6,449 nt of DNA from Oscillospiraceae bacterium (GTDB lineage: Bacteria; Bacillota; Clostridia; Oscillospirales; Ruminococcaceae), in the NCBI GenBank assembly GCA_017416665.1, contig JAFQBO010000390.1, forward strand, positions 1-6,449. The letters are read 5' to 3'. Shown here piece after piece: positions 1-5,608 of this stretch; position 1 is the first letter of the stretch, and each line of letters opens with the position of its first letter. The notes below the pieces were generated by a model. That model was not told the DNA's origin, made no database searches, and saw only the letters and a list, made by a program, of their open reading frames with translations. The position numbers were made by a program, and so were the translations under genes.

Positions 1-74
1 AACTTCTTAAAATTCTTGGTGCATCATTTGAAAAGAATACCGGTGACATTCACGATATAGCAACAAACAATTAA
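1..74 (+). CDS. C-terminal end of an unidentified upstream gene (5' part outside window)
   Basis: The reading frame starting at base 3 is open from the window edge to a TAA at 72-74. It gives 23 residues that begin LLKILGASFEKN and end DIATNN. Its codons (CTT, GGT, GCA, GAA) match the favoured codons of the downstream genes. Frame 1 is also open but stops at 58-60 and looks less natural. The stop lies 28 bases before fliM, so this is probably the preceding gene of the same operon. In related Firmicutes that position is usually fliL or motB. The visible tail does not resemble the usual FliL ending (a TDFI/FTEF-type strand) or the NRRVEI ending of MotB, so I give no name. Confidence 0.5.
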   Translation, partial: LLKILGASFEKNTGDIHDIATNN

Positions 75-102
75 TTAGTAAGTTAAAGTCAGGAGAAAGG
101 TT

Positions 103-1128
103 ATGAAGCAGAAAAAGGATAACTCGAAGCCGAAAGCTAAAAAGGCCAAGGGTGAGGTTTCAAGTTATGATTTTCGGCAGAATACTGTTCGGAGCGAAAA
201 GGCTGTTGTAAAAAGCTATGATTTTAAAAAGCCGAAAAAATTTACAAAAGAACATTTAAGAGGCCTGAATACTGTTAATGAACATATTATCAGAATTTTT
301 GCGTCTAATTTATCGGGACTTCTGCGTGTTTTTTGTGAGGTTACTCAGCTTAAAATCGTTGAATGCAGATATTCGGAGTATCTGAACACTCTCCCTGATA
401 AAACACTTATCGGTCTTGTTGACATGAACGACGAAAAAACCGGCGACAACAGGTGTACCATGATTACGCATTTTCCGTCAACCATCAATTTCTTTATTAT
501 TGATATTCTTCTTGGCGGTGCAGGTACAAATTATCTGCTCGATCGTGGTTATACGGATATTGAAATTGCCATTCTGGAAAATTTCTATACCAAAATCACA
601 AGGTATCTTACAGAAGCCTGGAAAAATCTTGCCGATGTAAAATGTGAGCTTACAGGATATGAAACTAATCCGAGACTTGCACAGTTTATCTCGCTTGAGG
701 ATTCCGTTGTCGTTATGTCATTCCAGATAAAAATGCGTGAAATTACAGATGTCTTCAGTTTTTGCCTGCCGTCAATCAATCTTGATTCAATTTTGCGTGA
801 GGCACTTACAAAACATGCAAAGCTTAATGGTAAAAACGAAAATGACAAGGAAGCTATAAGAAAAGAGCAGCTTGCGGATTCGCTTAAAGGCTCAACTATG
901 GAGCTTACAGCTGTTCTCGATAACTTATATATTGATATGCAGGATATTATTAATCTGAAGGTTTCAGATGTAATTCCTCTGAACAGACGCATCGATGACA
1001 ATATAATTCTGACGGTTGAGGGTGAACCTAAATTTACAGTCAGGGTAGGTGACAGACGTATAAAGAAATCTGTCAAAATATGCGGTGTAGCATCAACTGC
1101 TGATATTAATGATTTTTATAATTACTGA
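103..1128 (+). CDS. fliM: Flagellar motor switch protein FliM, N-terminal CheY-binding peptide absent
   Basis: FliM is the middle layer of the cytoplasmic C-ring. It links FliG to FliN/FliY and normally receives CheY-P to reverse the motor. The 341-residue length is normal. From about residue 37 the protein is canonical: SYDFKKPKKFTKEHLRGL opens the family's core, a CheC-like middle domain carries the GGAG loop at residues 138-141 (IDILLGGAG) followed by an R-G-Y-T-D-I-E helix, and a SpoA (FliN-like) domain spans roughly 262-330 and ends VGDRRIKKSVKI. The ATG has a strong AGGAG site at 91-95. In-frame stops at 76-78 and 79-81, with no start codon between them and 103, exclude a longer N-terminus. 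Oddity: residues 1-36 contain no SQ-x-EID-x-LL motif. They are lysine-rich (8 Lys in the first 16) and carry an extra SYDF at 21-24 that copies the conserved one at 38-41. fliY follows after 18 bases. Confidence 0.97.
   Translation: MKQKKDNSKPKAKKAKGEVSSYDFRQNTVRSEKAVVKSYDFKKPKKFTKEHLRGLNTVNEHIIRIFASNLSGLLRVFCEVTQLKIVECRYSEYLNTLPDKTLIGLVDMNDEKTGDNRCTMITHFPSTINFFIIDILLGGAGTNYLLDRGYTDIEIAILENFYTKITRYLTEAWKNLADVKCELTGYETNPRLAQFISLEDSVVVMSFQIKMREITDVFSFCLPSINLDSILREALTKHAKLNGKNENDKEAIRKEQLADSLKGSTMELTAVLDNLYIDMQDIINLKVSDVIPLNRRIDDNIILTVEGEPKFTVRVGDRRIKKSVKICGVASTADINDFYNY
163..225 (+). repeat. Doubled YDF motif in the fliM N-terminus
   Basis: The 12-mer AGYTATGATTTT occurs at 163-174 and again at 214-225, exactly 51 bases (17 codons) apart and in the same frame. 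Each copy encodes SYDF followed by a basic residue. The second copy is the conserved opening of the FliM core and the first lies in the atypical leader. The flanking 17-residue units are otherwise dissimilar, so this is either an old, eroded duplication or convergence on a short motif. Confidence 0.4.
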
Positions 1129-1146
1129 TTTGAGAAGGAGTAAAAA

Positions 1147-2208
1147 ATGGAGAATAATACAAGCTTTGGAGCTAAACAGATAGACAGTTTCAATGAGGTT
1201 ATGGAAATCGGTCTGAACGCATCAGCTGAAATCCTCTCAAAGCTCCTCAATAACGATGTTGAACTGAATACTCAGGTATTGAATCAGGAAAAGATTATGG
1301 GACTTGAGTCGTTCGGAGAAGAACCGGGTCTGGCAGTTGAGCTTAACATGTCAGGTGCAATCAGCGGTAAGGCTGCTGTTGTTGTTCAGAATGCATATGT
1401 TAAGCAAGTACTTAATGTACTTATGAGTGTTGAGGAAAGTGGTGGAGATGGTGAAGAAGAACTCGACGAAATCGCCATCGGAACTTTTAAGGAACTTATC
1501 GGTCAGACAGCTGTCGCTTTTTCAGACAGCATCTCGGATTTCCTTGGTTCATCTGTCAAGATAACCGCAGGAAGTGCCGAAGAAATTTCCGATGAATGTG
1601 AGGAAGTTGCAGATTTTTTGGGCTGCACCACAGATGATGAGGGATATAGTCTTGTTGTCGGATTCAAGATAGTTGACGTATTGAGCGGAAACCTTGTAAT
1701 TGTTTTAAATGAGGAAGCAATTGTCAACACAATAGGTAGAATTATGAATTCCGATGACGACTATGATGATTATAATGATTATGACGGTGACAGTGACGGT
1801 TTTGAGGGGCTTCCTAATCTGGGAGGAGCTATTGCTGCCGCAAGAAAATCAGGTCAACCGACAACTGTCATGAAAAGCGGAATAAACGTACAGAGTGCAA
1901 GCTTTCCGTCGTTTGCAGGTGCACAGAATGGTGGTGGTGCACCACTCCTTAACGGAAATATTGATTTGCTTATGGACGTACCGCTTAATGTTACAGTTGA
2001 AATCGGTAAGACCAGAAGAAAAATGAGAGATATTATGGAGTTTGCTCAGGGTACTATTATTGACCTTGAAAAGCAGGCTGGTGCACCTGTTGACGTGGTT
2101 GTAAACGGTCAGCTTATCGCCAGAGGTGACGTAGTTGTTATTGATGATAATTTCGGTGTCAGAATTACTGAAATTGTCGGAAATGCAAATCTTTTTGAAA
2201 ATAATTAA
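1147..2208 (+). CDS. fliY: Flagellar switch protein FliY (CheC-like domain plus SpoA/FliN domain), phosphatase motifs degenerate
   Basis: FliY is the FliN-type base of the C-ring in many Firmicutes, fused to a CheC-like module that in Bacillus dephosphorylates CheY-P. Residues about 13-195 form the CheC-like part with two pseudo-symmetric helices: D13-x3-E17-x2-E20 leading to ILSKLL, and E116-L-I-G119-Q leading to DSISDFLG. CheC-type active sites read E-x2-N, so both asparagines are replaced (E20 and G119). An acidic Asp/Tyr-rich linker (D203-G218) and a Gly-rich stretch follow. The C-terminal SpoA domain, about 272-350, is textbook: VPLNVTVEIGKTRRKMRDI, then VNGQLIARGDVVVIDDNFG and VRITEI. 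The N-terminal EIDALL-type CheY peptide of Bacillus FliY is not evident, because the CheC domain begins almost at once. The ATG has AAGGAG at 1135-1140. The next gene is fliO, with no cheY between. Confidence 0.95.
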   Translation: MENNTSFGAKQIDSFNEVMEIGLNASAEILSKLLNNDVELNTQVLNQEKIMGLESFGEEPGLAVELNMSGAISGKAAVVVQNAYVKQVLNVLMSVEESGGDGEEELDEIAIGTFKELIGQTAVAFSDSISDFLGSSVKITAGSAEEISDECEEVADFLGCTTDDEGYSLVVGFKIVDVLSGNLVIVLNEEAIVNTIGRIMNSDDDYDDYNDYDGDSDGFEGLPNLGGAIAAARKSGQPTTVMKSGINVQSASFPSFAGAQNGGGAPLLNGNIDLLMDVPLNVTVEIGKTRRKMRDIMEFAQGTIIDLEKQAGAPVDVVVNGQLIARGDVVVIDDNFGVRITEIVGNANLFENN

Positions 2209-2210
2209 TT

Positions 2211-2215
2211 CGGAG
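2211..2215 (+). promoter_or_regulatory. Ribosome binding site for fliO, supporting a GTG start
   Basis: CGGAG sits 7 bases upstream of the GTG at 2223. The nearby ATG at 2227 is in another frame, so the GTG is the start that fits both this site and the FliO N-terminus. Confidence 0.6.
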
Positions 2216-2222
2216 TATTCAG

Positions 2223-2630
2223 GTGGATGCTAAATCACTTATAAGCAATATAGGATCAGTACTTATGGCTTTGGTCGTATTTGTACTGATTCTGTATCTT
2301 GCTTATTATGCTACAAAAAAATTGGGAAAACGTCTTACAATCAAAGGCGTTGGAAATAAGAATATCAAAATTCTGGACAGTATTCCTATAGGGCAGAACA
2401 AGTCTGTAATGATTATAGAAACAGCAGGAAAGACACTTCTTGTGGGAATTACACAGAACGAAATTTCCCTTATTACCGAACTTGACAGGGATAAGCTTGA
2501 TATTCCGGAAAAGGATGATTCTGCACAGCCGATGGAATTTTCAACGGCGTTTAAAAAAGTTCTGGAAGAAAAGTTCGGTGGGAAGATAAGTAAATCTAAG
2601 GAGAAAAACAATGATAGTAACAAGAAATAA
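2223..2630 (+). CDS. fliO: Flagellar biosynthesis protein FliO (FliZ/FliO-like)
   Basis: FliO is a small membrane protein that helps assemble the FliP ring of the export gate. This 135-residue product has one predicted membrane span near residues 9-30, followed by a basic anchor (TKKLGKR). A small soluble domain contains KNIKILDSIPIGQNKSVMII and KTLLVGITQNEISLI, the beta-rich pattern typical of FliO. The C-terminus is charged and Lys/Asn-rich. The start is GTG. Identity rests on topology, the IPIGQNKS-type motif, and position directly before fliP, since the family is poorly conserved. The last 20 bases overlap the start of fliP, so the two are probably translationally coupled. Confidence 0.88.
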   Translation: MDAKSLISNIGSVLMALVVFVLILYLAYYATKKLGKRLTIKGVGNKNIKILDSIPIGQNKSVMIIETAGKTLLVGITQNEISLITELDRDKLDIPEKDDSAQPMEFSTAFKKVLEEKFGGKISKSKEKNNDSNKK

Positions 2631-3435
2631 CAGTGATGTAAAAAAGAAACTGTTAAAATATGTTATATGTTTTATAATATGTCTTGCTGTCGTTGTTCTG
2701 TCATGTTTTATTATCAGCTCCGGATCGACCGTTGAAGCACGTTCCACTGTTACGCTTGGCGTAGACTCAGGTGAGGCAGACGCTGAATCAAGTACTCTTG
2801 ATCTCCTGTTCCTCCTCGCTCTGATAGCTCTTTTACCATCATTTTTAATAATGATGACGAGCTTTCTGCGTATTGTTGTTTCGATTTCCTTTTTGCGAAA
2901 TGCACTGGGTACGCAGACATCTCCGCCTAACCAGGTTGTAGTCGGGATTGCATTATTTTTGTCAATTTTCATTATGTTTCCTGTTCTGACGGATATAAAA
3001 ACAAATGCATACGATCCGTATCAGGCAGGTGAAATAACGATGGAAGAAGCCATTACGGAAAGTTCCAAACCGCTTAAAACCTTTATGCTCAGACAGGTTT
3101 ATGAAACGGATCTTGACATGTTTTTAAGCCTTGCTGACAGCAGAGGGATTGTAGATGCAGAACAGTTCAATTCACAGGATAAACTTGTCGATTTAAGTCT
3201 TTTTGTTGTAGTTCCTGCATTTATAACAAGTGAACTAAAACGAGCTTTTCTGATAGGCTTTTTAATTTACATACCATTCCTGATTATAGATCTTGTTGTT
3301 TCAAGTACTCTTATGGCAATGGGTATGGTTATGCTTCCTCCGACAACTATTTCAATGCCGTTCAAGCTTATGCTGTTTGTACTGGTTGACGGGTGGAATC
3401 TGTTATTTGAGTCGCTTATTATGGGCTTCAGGTGA
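2611..3435 (+). CDS. fliP: Flagellar type III export channel protein FliP
   Basis: FliP is the main subunit of the FliP-FliQ-FliR channel through which flagellar proteins leave the cell. The 274-residue precursor has an N-terminal signal-like segment: basic residues 10-16, a hydrophobic core at about 17-36, and a possible cleavage after V-E-A43, as is usual for FliP. The mature part carries the family hallmarks: SFLRIVVSISFLRNALGTQ (84-102), SPPNQVVVGIALFLSIFIMF (104-123), then FITSELKRAFLIGFLIYIPF and the C-terminal MGMVMLPPTTISMPFK with LFVLVDGWNLL. About four membrane segments follow the signal. The ATG has AAGGAG at 2598-2603, placed inside the end of fliO. fliQ follows after 17 bases. 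Confidence 0.98.
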   Translation: MIVTRNNSDVKKKLLKYVICFIICLAVVVLSCFIISSGSTVEARSTVTLGVDSGEADAESSTLDLLFLLALIALLPSFLIMMTSFLRIVVSISFLRNALGTQTSPPNQVVVGIALFLSIFIMFPVLTDIKTNAYDPYQAGEITMEEAITESSKPLKTFMLRQVYETDLDMFLSLADSRGIVDAEQFNSQDKLVDLSLFVVVPAFITSELKRAFLIGFLIYIPFLIIDLVVSSTLMAMGMVMLPPTTISMPFKLMLFVLVDGWNLLFESLIMGFR

Positions 3436-3437
3436 TG

Positions 3438-3444
3438 AAGGTGG
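3438..3444 (+). promoter_or_regulatory. Ribosome binding site for fliQ (TTG start)
   Basis: AAGGTGG lies 8 bases before the TTG at 3453. It begins just after the fliP stop codon (3433-3435), a layout that suits translational coupling. Confidence 0.6.
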
Positions 3445-3452
3445 TGTTTTAA

Positions 3453-3716
3453 TTGGATCAGGGAAAGGTACTGGAGATTTTTCAGTCTGCTCTTATTGTT
3501 GCATTTAAGGTTGCAGGGCCAATGCTTATTATAAGTCTTCTTATAGGTCTTGTAATTGCGATTTTTCAGGCGGCAACTCAGATTCATGAACAGACGTTGA
3601 CGTTTTTGCCGAAGGTCCTGGTTATTTCTGTTATGCTGTTTGTTATGGGCTCCTGGATGATAACTGTATTTTCAGAGTTCTTTCACAGTATATTTGATAT
3701 GATTTCGATATTATGA
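3453..3716 (+). CDS. fliQ: Flagellar type III export channel protein FliQ
   Basis: FliQ is the small two-helix subunit that wraps around the FliP/FliR core of the export gate. The product is 87 residues, the normal family length, with two hydrophobic hairpin segments (about 14-38 and 54-76). The conserved centre reads IFQAATQIHEQTLTFLPKV (residues 37-55), a clear FliQ signature. The TTG start is well constrained: a TAA at 3450-3452 lies immediately upstream in the same frame, and the first internal ATG is at residue 24, inside the first helix. The gene sits between fliP and fliR as usual. Confidence 0.97.
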   Translation: MDQGKVLEIFQSALIVAFKVAGPMLIISLLIGLVIAIFQAATQIHEQTLTFLPKVLVISVMLFVMGSWMITVFSEFFHSIFDMISIL

Positions 3717-3719
3717 GGT
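3715..3719 (+). promoter_or_regulatory. Ribosome binding site for fliR, overlapping the fliQ stop
   Basis: GAGGT at 3715-3719 uses two bases of the fliQ TGA stop (3714-3716) and lies 7 bases before the TTG at 3727. An in-frame TGA at 3700-3702, with no ATG or GTG between it and 3727, leaves this TTG as the start. Confidence 0.6.
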
Positions 3720-3726
3720 CATTGTT

Positions 3727-4509
3727 TTGGCAGAATTACAGTTTCTTATAGACAATATTGAAATATATGTGCTTGTGTTTGTAAGGGTTGCAGGAATATT
3801 CCTGTTTAACCCGATTATTTCAAAGGCGAACATTCCCGCAACGGTAAGAACAGCACTTGCTCTTACACTTACTGTTATGATAACACCTGCAATTCAGATT
3901 CCTGCTGACTTTGAGCCGGGAACTTTTGATTTTCTGCTCGGATTTCTGAAGGAAATTGCTGTAGGTTTGTTACTGGGATATGTTTTTAACATTTTTTACT
4001 ATATGCTTATGGCAGCAGGTGATATTCTGGATATGGATCAGGGTTTTGGTATGGCAAAGAATTTCGACCCTGCAACAAATATTCAGACATCAGTTATTTC
4101 CCAGCTTCTGCATATAATGTTCATACTTTTGTTTTTTGTTACAAACAGTCATCACGCACTTATTAATATTACAGTGTCGTCCTTCGACATTGCTCCTATC
4201 GGGCTGGAAGGCTTTGCACTCGATTCGGCTGCTGCATTTGCAATAGATTTATTCGGTAATACCTTTGCTGTTGCAATGAAACTTACAATCCCGTTTATCT
4301 GTGCACAGTTTATCCTTGAGGTATCACTGGGTATTCTTATGAAGCTTATTCCACAGATACACGTTTTTGTAATTAACTTTCAGCTTAAAATAATTCTTGC
4401 AATAATTCTTTTGTTTGTACTTGCTTACCCTACAGCGGCATTTATAGACAATTATATTATAATGATGTTCGATGAAGCAAAAAATGCCTTACTTTCATTG
4501 AAAGGCTGA
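3727..4509 (+). CDS. fliR: Flagellar type III export channel protein FliR
   Basis: FliR is the single-copy subunit that closes the helical FliP5-FliQ4-FliR1 export channel. The 260-residue protein has the usual length and about five to six hydrophobic segments. Recognisable family motifs in order are FVRVAGIFLFNPI (18-30) with NIPATVRTALAL (35-46), LKEIAVGLLLGYVF (74-87), GDILDMDQGFGMAKNFDP (98-115), LFFVTNSHHALI (135-146), PFICAQFILEVSLGIL (189-204), and PQIHVFVINFQLKI (209-222). The start is TTG with a GAGGT site overlapping the end of fliQ. The gap to fliQ is 10 bases and to flhB 22 bases. Nothing suggests truncation or transfer. Confidence 0.97.
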   Translation: MAELQFLIDNIEIYVLVFVRVAGIFLFNPIISKANIPATVRTALALTLTVMITPAIQIPADFEPGTFDFLLGFLKEIAVGLLLGYVFNIFYYMLMAAGDILDMDQGFGMAKNFDPATNIQTSVISQLLHIMFILLFFVTNSHHALINITVSSFDIAPIGLEGFALDSAAAFAIDLFGNTFAVAMKLTIPFICAQFILEVSLGILMKLIPQIHVFVINFQLKIILAIILLFVLAYPTAAFIDNYIIMMFDEAKNALLSLKG

Positions 4510-4514
4510 CGGTT

Positions 4515-4524
4515 AAAAGGGGGG
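4515..4524 (+). promoter_or_regulatory. Purine-rich ribosome binding site for flhB (TTG start)
   Basis: AAAAGGGGGG sits 7 bases before the TTG at 4532, in the 22-base gap after fliR. The site is G-rich and can pair with the 16S tail in several registers, which may offset the weak start codon. Confidence 0.6.
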
Positions 4525-4531
4525 ATACAGG

Positions 4532-5608
4532 TTGCCGGATTCTTCAGAAGAAAAAACCGAGAAACCTACCGCGAAACGACGTAGTGATCAACGAAAAGAA
4601 GGTAACGTATTTCAAAGCAAGGAAATTATAATTGCAATTTCACTTATTGTGACATTTGTGGTTTTCAGGCTTTTTTACTCTCTTACCGAATCAACGCTTT
4701 CCGGTGCATTAAAATCATTTTTTTCGCTGGTAGGTACAATGGATTCTTTGAATACCTCTGACATATCTCAGATTTTTATAAAAGGGATTATCGCTTTTGT
4801 AATTTCAGCAGGTCCGATTGTGCTGATAGCCTCAGCAGTCGGCATTATTGCAACTGTAGTCCAGACACGCGGACTTGTAAGTTTCAAATCGATACAGCCT
4901 AAATTCAGCAGGATGAATCCTTTGAACGGTATAAAAAATCTTTTTTCCATAAAAGGAATTATCGAACTGCTTAAATCAGTAGTTAAAATTGTTGTATTGT
5001 TTTTTGTTATATATTCAACCCTTAAAAACGAAGTTGCAAAGCTTCCGAAAATGATGGATATGGATCTGGCAGAGGCTATCCCGGAACTGGGAAGTATCCT
5101 CTGGAGCATGTCGATAAAGGTCATGGTTGCTTTTGTGTTTGTCGCAGGGCTTGATTTCATGTATCAGAAATGGGACTATGAAAAAAAGCTTAAAATGACA
5201 AAGCAGGAAGTAAAGGAAGAATATAAGATGACTGAAGGTGACCCTAAGATAAAGGGGAAAATCAAACAGAAACAGCAACAGATGTCAAGACAGCGTATGA
5301 TGCAGGCGGTGCCTGAGGCGAATGTCGTTATCAGAAACCCTACCCATTATGCGGTTGCTCTTAAATATGATCATGAAAAAAATTCAGCTCCTGTAATCGT
5401 CGCCAAGGGTGAGGATTATATGGCACTTAAAATTATAGAAATTGCTCAGGAGCATGATATACCAATTATGGAAAACAAGCCTCTTGCGAGAGCTTTGTAT
5501 TCCGAAGTTGATATTGGCAGGGAAATTCCGTCGGAATTTTACGGGCCTGTCGCAGAAGTACTCGCTTATGTATACAGTTTAAAAGAAAAGGAATTGAGTA
5601 GAACTTGA
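4532..5608 (+). CDS. flhB: Flagellar export switch protein FlhB
   Basis: FlhB is the export-gate subunit that changes secretion from rod/hook proteins to filament proteins after cleaving itself. The 358-residue length is normal. The N-terminus has the family opener SSEEKTEKPTAKRR (4-17) with REG-like RKEGNVFQSKE. Four membrane segments lie near residues 32-51, 85-110, 145-163 and 190-210. Between the second and third is the conserved loop PKFSRMNPLNGIKNLFS (123-139). The cytoplasmic domain contains the autocleavage motif N269-P270-T271-H272 in VVIRNPTHYAVALKYD, followed by IPIMENKPLARALY and the usual VAEVLAYVYSLK ending. The start is TTG. The stop codon overlaps the flhA start. An in-frame A AAA AAG run lies just after the fourth membrane segment. 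Confidence 0.98.
   Translation: MPDSSEEKTEKPTAKRRSDQRKEGNVFQSKEIIIAISLIVTFVVFRLFYSLTESTLSGALKSFFSLVGTMDSLNTSDISQIFIKGIIAFVISAGPIVLIASAVGIIATVVQTRGLVSFKSIQPKFSRMNPLNGIKNLFSIKGIIELLKSVVKIVVLFFVIYSTLKNEVAKLPKMMDMDLAEAIPELGSILWSMSIKVMVAFVFVAGLDFMYQKWDYEKKLKMTKQEVKEEYKMTEGDPKIKGKIKQKQQQMSRQRMMQAVPEANVVIRNPTHYAVALKYDHEKNSAPVIVAKGEDYMALKIIEIAQEHDIPIMENKPLARALYSEVDIGREIPSEFYGPVAEVLAYVYSLKEKELSRT
5587..5592 (+). promoter_or_regulatory. Possible ribosome binding site for flhA, inside flhB
   Basis: AAAGGA lies 12 bases before the TTG at 5605, which is longer than the usual spacing. No better site is visible, so flhA may rely mainly on re-initiation by ribosomes finishing flhB. Confidence 0.35.

Noticed and set aside
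585..1076. 163-codon open frame on the minus strand inside fliM
   Set aside because: It lies wholly inside a well-supported gene on the other strand, has Ser/Ile-rich low-complexity content typical of antisense frames, and shows no recognisable domain.
1934..1945. Perfect 12-base palindrome GTGGTGCACCAC
   Set aside because: It has no loop, lies inside the Gly-rich linker of fliY where repeated GGT codons make such sequence likely, and has no second copy that I could see. An operator or terminator role is not supported.
2698..2706. Possible lipoprotein box (VLSC) in the FliP signal region
   Set aside because: The cysteine is in the middle of the hydrophobic core, leucine at -2 does not fit the lipobox pattern, and FliP is a known multi-pass protein with an ordinary signal segment.
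2541..2972. 143-codon open frame on the minus strand across the fliO/fliP junction
   Set aside because: It runs antisense to clear coding sequence of two conserved genes. The Arg/Ser-rich composition and lack of any known motif mark it as a shadow.
3293..3508. 71-codon open frame on the plus strand across the fliP/fliQ junction
   Set aside because: It is the out-of-frame reading of the conserved fliP C-terminus and fliQ N-terminus, with Cys/Trp/Leu-rich composition and no family match.
4510..4531. Intergenic gap between fliR and flhB as a possible promoter or terminator
   Set aside because: It is only 22 bases, is filled mainly by the ribosome binding site, and has no inverted repeat, U-tract or recognisable -10/-35 pair.
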